Source: Larix sibirica
Taxonomy: Eukaryota > Streptophyta > Pinopsida > Pinales > Pinaceae
Length of the DNA: 30,670 bases
Assembly: GCA_004151065.3 (NCBI GenBank)
Contig: NWUY0300000638.1
Location: 89,891-120,560 of the forward strand
Direction of reading: 5' to 3'
The notes beneath the pieces are model-generated. The model did not search any database. It saw only the letters and a program-made list of their open reading frames with translations, and was not told the DNA's origin. Each line of letters begins with the position of its first letter. The stretch's first letter is position 1. Below are positions 21,061-30,276 of this stretch, one piece after another. Both the position numbers and the translations under genes were made by a program.

Positions 21061-21640
21061 ATGGGTTTTCTTGATATCATCAGATTAAGATTGCCAAGGA
21101 GGATCGACATAAAACTACGTTTGCAACAAAATGGGGTTGTTACCAGTATACAATGATGTCATTTGGGTTGAAGAATGACCCTGCTATTTTTTCTAGCGTA
21201 GTTGTCGCAGCTTTCAAGGAGTTTATTCATAAGTTTTTGGGGGTATACTTTTACGATTGGACAATTTTTGGTTTGCTAAAGAATCATATTAATAATCCGA
21301 GGTTGATGTTGGATCAATGCAGAAAATACTAAATCTCTTTAAATTTGAAGAAATGCATATTTTGTGCCCCTTTTGGTATTTTACTGGGACATGTAGTATG
21401 TAAAGCAGGCATTTTGATGGACCGTGCCAAGATTGCCATTATTGTAGATCTGCCACCACCAGCAACAGTGCGACAGCTGAGGACAACGTTGGGACATACA
21501 GGTTATTACAGGAAATTCATTAAAGGGTATGCACAAATTACTGCTCCTATGGAGAAACTATTGAAAAAGGATATTAAATTTCAATGGAATGAGGAGTGCC
21601 ATCATAGTTTGGACACATTGAAAGAAAAGATGGTAAATGC
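21061..21640 (+). pseudogene. Tat/Athila-like gypsy pol: RT palm and thumb
   Basis: The frame used from about 20915 runs on. 'KEDRHKTTFATKWG' near 21097 and 'MSFGLKNDPAIFS' near 21155-21195 are RT motifs (family MPFGL.NAPA.F). The catalytic box at 21243-21260 reads V-Y-F-Y-D-W where the family has V-Y-F-D-D-W, so the first of the two Asp (codon 21252-21254) is Tyr. The F-D-D-W form rather than Y-V-D-D, and no chromodomain after integrase, point to the non-chromovirus branch of plant Ty3/gypsy. 'LNLKKCIFCAPFGILLGHVV' (21339-21398) and 'VRQLRTTLGHTGYYRKFIKG' (21470-21529) complete RT. Stops near 21043, 21073 and 21331 break the frame. Confidence 0.85.
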
Positions 21641-22260
21641 GTCAATCTTGGTCTTTCCAAATTGGAGAAAGGGGTTTCATGTAAATTCCAATGCTTCATC
21701 TATAGCTTTGGGTGCAGTTTTGGCACATCTTAGAGAAGGAGACATACATCACCCTATTGATTTTGCTAGCTAAAAGTTATCAATAGTTGAAAGGAACTAT
21801 ACTACGACAAAAAGAGAACGATTAGCAATGGTATATGCACTTCATAAATTTAGGCATTATCTATTGGGGTCTCATTTTAAGATGTATACTAACCATCCTG
21901 CTTTAAGATACCTAGTTAATAAGCCATTGTCGCGGGGATATTTGCAAATGGTTCTTGTTATTTCAAGAGTATAATTTTGAAATTGTAGTCAAACCAGCAA
22001 AGTTAAATGTAGGCCTTGACCATCTGTCGAGGTTTGAGACAGGATAAGAACCAGTAAACTTAGATGTAGTAACCTGTCTGATGAGTAATTATTTTCAATA
22101 AGGATTGTGGATAATTACTTTGAACACATTGTTAAATTCTTGAGTACAGGTGTGGCTCCTGAGGATTATACCGTAGCACAGAAGAAATAGTTGGTTGTAA
22201 AATCAACAGACTATCAACTTATAGCAGGACCACTGTATAAGTTGGGCCTAGATAAAATCT
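21641..22260 (+). pseudogene. Tat/Athila-like gypsy pol: RNase H and connector
   Basis: RNase H follows RT in the same frame. 'ILVFPNWRKGFHV' leads to 'NSNASSIALGAVLAHL', where the first catalytic Asp (family VDAS) reads Asn. After a stop at 21771, 'NYTTTKRERLAMVYALHKF' (family YTTTERE.LA.V.A..KF) and 'FRHYLLGSHFKMYTNHPALRY' follow (catalytic Glu kept; the D of TDH is Asn). The VADALSR-type end is near 22010-22030, shifted in frame. The connector (22060-22260) has 'YFEHIVKFLSTGVAPEDYT' and 'LIAGPLYKLG'. About five lesions lie in this part. Confidence 0.8.
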
Positions 22261-23390
22261 TGAGAAGATGTGTTAGAACATGAAAGGCCTATGATCCTAG
22301 CAGAAGCTCATGATGGTGTTGCAGGGATAAAATATGCAGGTAAGGCTACATTACAAAAAGTATTAAGGGCAAGGCTTTGGTGGCCTACTTTACATAAGGA
22401 TGCAAAAGAGTACTACAGGTCTTGTGATGTATGGCAAAGGGAGGAAAACCTTCAAGAAGAGATGAAATGCCATTAGTTCCTTAGGTAACATTACAGGCAT
22501 TTGAAAAATGGGATGTTGACTTTATTGGACCAATTAATCCATCAGTGAAAAAGGATAGGATCTAGGTACATAATAACTGTGACATATTACTTGACTCGGT
22601 GGGATGAGCCTGAACCAATTAGGGATTGCAGTTCTGCAACTACTGTGAGGTTCTTATTTGAAAATGTGGTTAGTATATTTGGTTGTCCTAGGAGTTTAAT
22701 GAGTGATCATGGAACCCATTTATTTAATAGGACTATTCAAGAATTAATAGAATAATTTCATATATACCACCATAAGAGTACACCCTACCATCCTTAGGCC
22801 AATGGAACTGTCCAATCTTTCAATAAAATTCTAGACCATGCTTTGACCAAAATATGCAATATGAACCACGATGATTGGGATTTGGAGATACCGACAGTAT
22901 TATGGGCATATAGGACAACTTGTAAGAATTTGACAAGTTAGACACCTTTTAGGTTGGTATATGGCCAGGAAGCTGTAATGCCTGTGGAGTACATTGTACC
23001 AAGCCTAAGGATTGGTGCATTCACAGAAATGAAAGATACTAGAGCAGTGGAGGAGAGGTTGTCACAGTTATTAAAATTGGAAGAAGACATGTTTATTGCA
23101 GGTTTCCATCAACAAGTACAAAAAGAAAGGGAGAAGGCACGACATGCCCAACATATCAAGCAAAAGAAGTTCCAAGTAGGAGACATAGTTCTCCTCTATG
23201 ATAGTAAGTTCTTGAAACACCTTGGTAAGTTTAGAATGCAGAGGTTAGGACCATATATGATCAAATATGTATCATAAGGGGGTGATTTTAAATTAGAAAA
23301 ATTGAATTGGGAATTCATGGATGGTTTAGTCAATGGAATTCGGTTGAAACTGTACAGAGACAATCATACTTTCCTTCATCAAGCATAAAC
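22261..23390 (+). pseudogene. Tat/Athila-like gypsy integrase, decayed
   Basis: Integrase would insert the element's cDNA into the genome. The N-terminal HHCC zinc finger (22270-22476) keeps the first His ('LAEAHDG') and a Cys ('YRSCDVW'). The second His reads Lys in 'GIKYAG', and the second Cys reads Trp. In the DDE core, D1 is at 22518-22520 ('WDVDFIGPI'), then a frameshift near 22550; D2 is at 22705-22707 ('MSDHGTH'). The expected Glu is at 22813-22815, exactly 35 residues after D2, but reads Gln in '[10 protein letters not shown]'. The C-terminal part (22954-23277) has 'LVYGQEAVMPVEYI', 'VGDIVLLYDSKFLKH' and the GPY motif 'RLGPYMIKYVS', ending near 23385. No chromodomain follows. Stops near 22755, 22797 and 22939 are TAA or TAG. 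Confidence 0.85.
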
Positions 23391-24019
23391 AGAGTTGCTA
23401 CGTCTAGGTTCCTAGTGCAGTTGAAATGAGCATCAGATGCTAAAAAGAATCTACGCATAGGGTAGGAGTAGGAAGATGTCGAAGTTAATTAGGAATACAT
23501 GTAGAGGTGCATGTATGTCATAGATGATTGAAAAAAAAGAAGTTTTAAGTGGCACATTAATGACAAAAAGCATCGGCCGAATATGAATGAATTCTATTAA
23601 ATGTGAGGTGCAACAGAAGTGTGTGAAAGGACTTCATGGAGTGAAGGGAAATAAATGCTGGCATGATTCACCAAATCCGGAAGAACATCTAGTTAGATAC
23701 AGTAAATCTAGGTTTAATGCGGTGACAAGACATGATTACGAGGCATTAAAATCATAAAGGGATGGAGATCAAGTTCATTGTTTGCAAAGTGTTGTTGAGA
23801 ATTGAGTTGTGGATAGAGCCAAAAAACTAGTGTGTTGTGCAAGAGTGTGTCTGGAGAGAGTACTCCCGAGAAATCACTTGATTCAGCAAATTGTAAAAGA
23901 GTTCATGGATTCAAGGCTATCAAAAATACATGGAGAGCTGGAGGTAGTAGCAAAAGCAATGCCATTAGTAACGTCCACACCAACACGAAAGTCAGCATGA
24001 GCAAGGAATCCCAACATCC
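23391..24019 (+). other. Spacer between integrase and 3' ORF
   Basis: No domain is recognised. Two overlapping open frames at 23809-24000 and 23832-24023 could each be part of the N-terminal, Ser/Lys-rich region of the ORF that follows; neither has a recognisable motif. Probably the element's own spacer, because the flanking parts are in the same orientation and order expected for a Tat/Athila-like element with a gene after pol. Confidence 0.35.
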
Positions 24020-26686
24020 ATAGTAAATGCAAGCATGATGTAGATACTTCGACATATAGCATGCCATCGACTCTGCCACCTTATATTCCACCCAGGAATA
24101 AGAATGCTAAACCATTCAAATTGATTGAGGATGCTAAGTATACACTATAGACATCAATGATTTGGAAGGGAGTATTGAAGGAAGGAGACATGATGGGGGA
24201 AGCACCCAATCTTAAGTATGTGGATCATGACCTGGCTGGCAGACAAAAATTCCTAGAATTTTCCCTAGATAACTATTTAATAGAGGTGCACCACAAAGAC
24301 ATGACTGCTCGCGTCGTTGAAGTTCAACAGTGGGCTGTAGAGTTGGAAAATTCAGGTATATTGTCCCTCTTAGAGATACCACTTTTTGGTTGCATTGCGA
24401 AGTTCAATGCAGCTTGGGTAAAACAACTTTTATTATGTGTTCACAAAGGATTTCTATGGCTTGAAACAAAAGTTTCTATTGATACAAATTTAGTGTTGAG
24501 GATCATTATAGGCTTACCAACTGTAGGGTTGGATCCAACAACTTATTTTGTGGGCAAGGAAAAGGATAAGGAACTTGCCAATAAAATGAAGGATAAATAT
24601 AATATGTAGAAAAAAAATTGAGTCTACGACATAGATTGCATCAATGATTAGTCGGTGAGACTCACAACAAGGGTGCTTGCTAGAAAGTTATTGAGGCAAT
24701 GTTACCCCAATTAGGTCTTTACAACAATGATAGTGTTGGATGAGCAATGTGCCGAAGGTGTCCACATGAACTGGGCGGCATTCCTGGTTAATGAATTTTT
24801 GAGTGATTGTTGCGATGTGCAGGAAAAATGTATCCCTTTCCATTACTATTGGTTATTGATATTGATTTCACTAGTTGCTTGGGAAGAGATGGAAGATTCA
24901 CAATGTGTGGGGCAAGTTGGTCATTGTTTGGACGCACATTTTGCGTCATTGTGGTATACTAAAAACGCATACCGGAAAAGAGACACTAACATCACATTTT
25001 ATATCTAGTATTCTGAAGACCCCTCGCATGGAGCCTCATGTATTAGATATGTTTAAGAACATGGCCTAGTCTAAAGTAGGACCATAGTTTATGTTTATGC
25101 AATTAAGGAGGGATACCACTAGAGAGTGGTTACCTACGCAATATAAGTTGATAGAATATTATGTAACTGAAATCATTCAAGAATGGCCTAAGGAATTGAA
25201 GGTGCCAGTACTGCAGAAGAAGTATCACAAGAAGTGTCTCAGCCAACAGAGTAGAAAAACTGCACAGTTGGTCAAGGACAAGATGAACTAGGGGAAGATG
25301 TATCTGATGCAGCAGAAGGGGAAGGTCAAGAGTAGGAACAATCACCGGATGGAGAGAAGGAGTCTAGTGTGACACACACTAACCCTTTGGTTCGGGACAA
25401 AAGAAAATACACATAAATAGAAAAAGGGAAGAGAATGAAGAGGGAATCTCAGAAGAGTAGTGCAGTTCTGTCGCTAACTGAAGATGACATGGAAATTTTA
25501 ACGGAGAGATTCAAGGACACCACTGAGGACATGTGGTAGAAAAATGAGGACAAGCAATTGGATCTCTTTGGAGGAATCACATGATAGTTAACTGAGCTAT
25601 GGCAAGTATTTGCATAAATAAGGATAACCCCAGTTCAAACAATAGGTGAGCAACAGAGTGGCCTGGACAAGGGTGAAAGACCAATGATGTAGTCATCTGT
25701 GGCTACATGACAGAATTGTAACACTAATGCCAAAGGCATTGATATTTCCAGTAGTAGAGGTTCAGGACTATGCCCAAGAGTTAAGTCATGTTGATCTAAA
25801 GTCGACAGAGCTACCTGTGTATATGCTGCATAATCTACATCAGAGTGTCGCAGAAGAAATCAAAGGGAGGGAAGACCATAATTTAAACGAGATGATGAAG
25901 TATGGTGTAGAAATATATGAGCTCAGAGATAAATGTAGACTACTTTAGAAGGAGCGGGATGAGATGGCTGAGAAAAAGGAGAATTTGTAGAAAGTCATGC
26001 AAGCAACTTGCACTGCAGTCCCGGAAGTTGAAATGACTGATGAAACACCTATCGAAGAAAAAATGAAGATCCCGAGTGAAGCTATTAAGGGATTCTACGT
26101 AAGGATTAGTGAATTGGAAGCAAATCTGGTGCCTAGTAAACCTCAAGAAGTGAGAGACCAAAGAGAATAATCCGTGAATTCCTCAGTAGAGAGTATTAAG
26201 GCCTTAGACGGAGAATGTGGGAATTTGTTTGATTAAAGTTTGTAGGCATGGGAAACATTGATGGATGATGAATAACTACATGAAGTAACAACTAGATTAG
26301 AAGATGCGCGGAATAAGGCTACAAAGTTAAAAGATCTCATAAGGACATTGCCACCAGTAGAAATAATGTTGAAGGTTGCAAAAAGTAAACAACGACAGAC
26401 ATAAATTAATCAGCTAAGGGATGAACAACACCGGATGAACCAGTGGCTAGAGACCCTGTAGAATGAAGTAGTCCTAGTATCCAAAATAATTGGGGAAGAA
26501 CATGGAGAGATAAGGAAAATGGTGCAGATAGTTGAGGCACGAATGAAGGTATAGATAATTGTAGAGCTGGTAGAGGAACTGGAGAAGTAGGTAGGAAAAG
26601 TAAAAGGAACAATTGAAGCAACAAAGGAGATATATGGAAGCCTCCCCAGGAGCAACCTTGAGTGGCTTGGGATGAGCCACATGTAA
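24020..26686 (+). pseudogene. Uncharacterised ORF downstream of pol, globular domain plus coiled coil
   Basis: A long, decayed plus-strand reading of up to about 880 codons, present in pieces. Segments 24157-24609 and 24727-25008 share one frame; 25009-25200 and 25570-26686 need another, with 25205-25570 back in the first. The N-terminal half looks globular: 'FLEFSLDNYLIEV', 'EIPLFGCIAKFNAAWVKQLL', 'RIIIGLPTVGLDPTTYFVGK', 'VHMNWAAFLVNEFLSDC' and 'FHYYWLLILISLVAWEE'. The middle (25205-25450) is acidic, Gln/Ser-rich, then basic. The C-terminal half, from about 25780, is Glu/Lys/Leu-rich with heptad-like spacing and probably a coiled coil; it stops at TAA 26684-26686. Position after integrase is where Athila elements carry an env-like ORF and some Tat elements an extra ORF. 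I see no signal peptide or clear membrane anchor, so env is not supported; a plant-mobile-domain relation is a guess. Confidence 0.5.
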
Positions 26687-26698
26687 GTGTTAGGGGCC

Positions 26699-27400
26699 TG
26701 TTGGGCCTATGGTATTTTGAATCATTTTTGGTATGTTTTGGTGTGAAAAGGGGTAGTACGATGATGTGGTCAAAGGGAGTGCATCCCATAAAAGAAGGAA
26801 GGACTCCGATGTAGTGTCCGAGAAAGAAGGAAAGAGTAGTGCTTGATCACATCAATTGAGAAAGTGGTTAGAGGAAGTTAGGTTTTTGGGTCCACTTTGT
26901 GGCCCATGGGGTTTATGCCGATGCCTATACATATGTAATGGTATGGGTAGAATAGGTTGATGAAGAAACAAGAGGATGATGTGATAAACAAATGAGCGAT
27001 CCAATGTTAATGTTGTTGAGAACTCTTGTAATCAAAAGAGTTTTTGAAGGGTCTTGTAAGGGTTTAGGATCTGTAGGCTGTGTGCAAAGATATGGAATGT
27101 ATTGAGAGGGAGATGGATCTATAGTCCGTGTGTGCAGATTTGGAATAAGTCGAAATGATTTATGTAATGGGATTGATGAATAACAAAGTATTTACGTGGT
27201 TTTTCCCATTTGGGTTTCCACGTAAAATTTATGGTGTACTATGAATGTTTATCTGTGTGATTTTTGTGCTTGATTCATATATTAATGTCAATAATAATGT
27301 CGGCATAATGATAAATAAGTTGTGAATGATTTCAGGTATAATGTTACTGCGGAGTTGATGTATGTCTTATTCTAGTTTTGTGGTTTAACTGTTATATGTC
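26699..27400 (+). mobile_element. Probable LTR between pol-side and gag-side sequences
   Basis: Non-coding stretch bounded on the left by the end of the 3' ORF and a short G-rich tract ('taggggcc') and on the right by a new coding region. TG at 26699 is a candidate start; the right end is not resolved and no PBS is seen near 27300-27420. The best evidence is a perfect 9-base inverted repeat at 27191-27199 and 27218-27226 (TTTACGTGG / CCACGTAAA) enclosing CCC...GGG, preceded by 'atgaataacaaagta'. This layout is common in the R/U5 part of plant LTRs, near the poly(A) site. The preceding sequence carries short words repeated within it ('ggatctgtaggctgtgtgca', 'ggatctatagtccgtgtgtgca'). Confidence 0.5.
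27191..27226 (+). repeat. Perfect inverted repeat (hairpin) in probable LTR
   Basis: Arms TTTACGTGG and CCACGTAAA pair perfectly over 9 bases. The 18-base interior contains CCC and GGG that could extend the stem beyond a T-rich bulge. In RNA this would be a stable hairpin near the expected 3'-end processing region of an LTR. Function is inferred from position only. Confidence 0.7.
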
Positions 27401-27409
27401 GAACTCCTG

Positions 27410-28300
27410 TTGATGGGTTTGATGATGGAATATATTTCCCTCCCCTTCACTACTGTAGAAACATGGTTCCTGGAGTACCCATTGGTACTTCAAGTGAGAA
27501 TTCACTTGCTTGCAGGTGATGCTGAAAGGGATAGTATATTGGGATTTATTGGTCTATTATTAGTGAACCTAGGTCTACCCACATATGAGCCAAGAAATGG
27601 TTCCATTGTCAGGACTGGGATCTACGTTTGAAGGGGATGTGGCATCTGACTAAATAAGAGATTCTTGAGTGGATAGAGAAGAAGAAACACGAGTTTTACA
27701 AAGAACAAAATAGAGATCCGTGAATCAACTCAGTTGAATGGTTGCAAAGGTTTGTTTTCACAAATCTACATGAAATTTTATTTAGTGAGTTTCCTATTAT
27801 ATTAGCAGAATGGTTTTCGAAGTTAGATGAACAAAAGAGATGTTTTCGGGGTGGTGAGCCAATGGTTTGGACTCCTAAGTTGATTCAAATGGTTAAAGGT
27901 ATCAATAATGAGATTTTCCATGTTGTTGATTACTGGCTTGATAGTATATTTGCAAGTTATATTACTGAGTTTGCTGTAGAAACCTTAAAGTCTTATAGTG
28001 TAGCTGAAAGAGAGTTTTTCAAAGGACCATGAGTTAGATATTTGAATTCTATGTACCTATGGATTAAGATGTTACTCTATGAAAAAGGTGTTATGAGAAT
28101 GGAATCTGAAGAGTAAGAAACTTCGTACATTGGGAACTAGGTGTTGGCTAGAGAAAGGTATGAGAGTATGTTGGAGAAGTGTGAACTGAAATGATAAAGT
28201 GAGAAGAAAGTGAGACAAATGAAGAGTGTGAATTATTGCGAAGTGGAAGAATATTTTGGCATTGCAAGAGGAGAAAGACTGTGACATGAAGAAATGAGGT
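27410..28300 (+). pseudogene. Extra ORF between LTR and gag, unrecognised
   Basis: A decayed reading in two frames. 27410-27631 has 'VRIHLLAGDAERDSILGFIG' and 'LGLPTYEPRNGSIVRTGIYV'. 27742-28032 continues beyond a TGA to about 28285, with 'ILAEWFSKLDEQKRCFRGGE', 'MVWTPKLIQMVKGINNEIF' and, after the stop, 'VRYLNSMYLWIKMLLYEKGV' and a Glu/Lys-rich tail. I recognise no domain. Its place, between a probable LTR and gag on the same strand, fits the additional ORF that some plant Tat-lineage elements (Ogre-like) carry upstream of gag. The alternative is a fragment of an unrelated repeat. Confidence 0.4.
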
Positions 28301-28360
28301 TCACGGTGTGACTAAATTACGTGACTACATCATCGTACACAACTTAGGGAAGAATCGTAT

Positions 28361-29064
28361 AGTATAGAAGAAGAAGAGGAAGATCACCAACTCGGATTGG
28401 AGGAAGATCCAGTTGATTAACCTCAGGCTCGACACTGCGACATACCCACGACCCTGTGTGCATCTCCTAAAATTGAGGTGAGTAATTGTAGCCCATCGCA
28501 TATTATGGAATCAAGTAATAGCAGTGGAAGTAATCAAAATAGTGGTTAACCTAGTCAAAATCCTAGTTTAGCTAGTTAGAATAGTGGAAGTGTTGGTCCT
28601 ATAGTTCTGAATCAACTGATACCTCCGAGAAGGAAAATGGTGGGAGATGATATGAAGTTGCTAGTTTTTCATGGGAATGGTTCGGAAGATCCAAAACACC
28701 ATTGGTTTCTTTGTGAAGTTGTATGGAATGTTAAACAAGTACAAGATGACAATGTAAAAAGAGCGCAGTAGATCACGACCTTCTGAGATCGTGCATTGAA
28801 CTAGTTTATTAAATTTTCTATTGTACCGGCAGGAGGGAAACAAAAAACATTGGCATAGATTAAAGCTGCATTGATAGATGAGTTTAGTAAGCCTAAGTCC
28901 GAGTCACAGTGTATCACTGAGCTAGAATAGATTAAGTAATCACCAAGTGAGTTGGTGTGGGACTTCGACCAATGGTTCAAAACATAGCTAGATCGACTAA
29001 GTTTCCAAATAACGACTACCCAACATGAATAATGGTTTATAGATGCACTATTACCACATATAAG
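28361..29064 (+). pseudogene. Gypsy Gag, decayed, cut by N at 29065
   Basis: Plus-strand capsid protein in one frame with many stops. An acidic opening (28361-28420: S-I-E-E-E-E-E-D) and a Ser/Asn/Gly-rich linker (near 28505-28560, 'MESSNSSGSNQNSG') lead to the Gag core: 'KLLVFHGNGSEDPKHHWFLC' near 28650-28710, 'QVQDDNVKRAQ' near 28736-28770, 'IKAALIDEFSKPKSESQCIT' near 28858-28917 and 'SELVWDFDQWFKT' near 28945. This is the retrotransposon Gag family pattern (F.G....P..W...E......D..K........A..W). Nearly all stops are TAG or TGA in place of Gln, Trp or Arg codons. It ends at the N, before any zinc knuckle. It could be the 5' half of the same element family as the pol upstream. Confidence 0.75.
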
Positions 29065-29065
29065 N

Positions 29066-29506
29066 TGGACAGAGATCTATGGTTGGGTGGAAGGTTTCTC
29101 CTCCATATCCAGTTGCTTGGACAATTTCAATTAAAATATAATTGTTCACTGTTGTTTTTAATTATGCCAAATTTTACATGTATTATGAGTGACTATTTGC
29201 TTATGTTAAATTGGATGATGAGCCAATTTGAACTGTTGCAATTGAATGCCTGTAAATAACATAAGATGAGTATATTTTTGTGCATGAGTTTATTGTTATG
29301 CCTGTGATGAACATGTTGATACATGCATGCTGTGTGTGCACAATAGATTCTATTGATTTTAATTCCGATGTGTATATTTGATATTCATTTCACACACATT
29401 TAAATGTTCATGAATTTGATAATACAACCTTAGATGACAATCTTATCACTCCCGCATATCGATCATGTTCCCTCCGCTAGTCAATTTTGTGGGAGGGGAC
29501 AAGACA
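29066..29506 (+). mobile_element. Right part of a plus-strand 5' LTR
   Basis: Non-coding AT-rich DNA that ends three bases before a PBS, so it should be the end of a 5' LTR ('...gggaggggacaagaca' then 'aag' then PBS). The left end is hidden by the N at 29065. It shares no obvious sequence with the chromovirus LTRs or the probable LTR at 26699-27400, so it is a third LTR type in the window. Confidence 0.55.
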
Positions 29507-29509
29507 AAG

Positions 29510-29521
29510 TGGTATCAAAGC
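29510..29521 (+). promoter_or_regulatory. Primer-binding site, initiator tRNA-Met type with one change
   Basis: TGGTATCAAAGC, one base different from the TGGTATCAGAGC at 11711-11722. It marks a plus-strand LTR element whose leader and coding region extend to the right, beyond the window. Confidence 0.7.
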
Positions 29522-29785
29522 TAAAGGTTGTAGCACTTGGGCTATTTGGACCAGAATCTACACCTACATGCATAAAATCATAAATGCACATTAGGTGTTA
29601 GGTGAGTGTTTGGTGAAATTGTGGGATCAATTATGGCCAAAAATCAAAATCTTCAACTGTTGCAGAGGATCACACCACTGTGTAGAGCTCGCTGAGAGAT
29701 TTTCAACGATACCCATTTCATAAAAAATGGACCTCGGAGGTGGAAGATATCAACGCGGTTGTAGGATGTCAAAGTTAGTGGTTCT

Positions 29786-30230
29786 GACTCCCGACTCCCG
29801 ACGTGCAATAGATGGCAGTCGGATTCGGAGTGTCGGGGGTGATCGTCAAGACCAGGTTGATGTTTTCGACTCCCGACTCTTAACGTACGGGAGGTCGTAG
29901 TTGGAAGTTGGGAGGTTGGGGGTAGTTTGACAGAGTTGGATTTGCAATTCTGACTCCTGATTCGCGACGTGCTGAGGCTAGCAGTCGGATTTGGGAAGTC
30001 GGGGAAGGTTGGTCGAAGTTGGCGTTGTGGTGCCGATTTCCAACTCCCAACATACAGAAGTCGGAGTCGGGAATTCAGGGCAGTTGTTTGAAGTAATTGT
30101 GCGATACCGACTTCCTACTCTCAACGTGCGGGAGATGGCAGTTGGAGTTGGAGAAGTTGGAAGTGGTTTTCAACTTGGGGTTTTCAATGCTGACTTTCGA
30201 CTCCTGATGAACAGATGGTAACAGATGGAG
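29786..30230 (+). repeat. About 83-bp tandem repeat, five units plus a partial
   Basis: Units start with a 'gactcc(c/t)ga'-like word at 29786, 29868, 29952, 30035, 30109 and 30192, giving periods of 82, 84, 83, 74 and 83. The copies are diverged. Each full unit has a GC-rich 5' arm, a short 8-base loop region and a 3' arm ('gtcggattcgg...' or 'gttgga...'). Units 1, 2, 3 and 5 can form the same hairpin; unit 4 has lost about nine bases in its loop. The array lies in the leader of the LTR element defined by the PBS at 29510, before any gag. Confidence 0.85.
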
Positions 30231-30261
30231 TCAAAGAGGTCGAGGTCAGGACGTCGAGATA

Positions 30262-30276
30262 ATATATATATATATA
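30262..30276. repeat. (AT)n microsatellite
   Basis: A short run of alternating A and T directly after the tandem repeat array. It explains no function. Confidence 0.85.

Noticed and set aside
24600-26600. TAG stops as programmed readthrough or an altered code
   Set aside because: Frameshifts and catalytic losses in the same elements show decay; TAG enrichment is explained by CAG deamination.
24020-26686. 3' ORF as a retroviral-type envelope gene
   Set aside because: The position fits the env-like ORF of Athila, but no signal peptide, cleavage site or C-terminal anchor is visible, and the end is a coiled coil without a membrane segment.
26406-26789. Minus-strand open frames of up to 127 codons
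   Set aside because: They are antisense to the coiled-coil end of the 3' ORF, whose codon use (GAA, AAG) creates Leu/Phe/Ser-rich antisense frames.
29786-30230. Tandem array as a CRISPR or satellite centromere repeat
   Set aside because: The units are diverged, about 83 bp without unique spacers, only five copies, and lie in an LTR-element leader of a plant genome.
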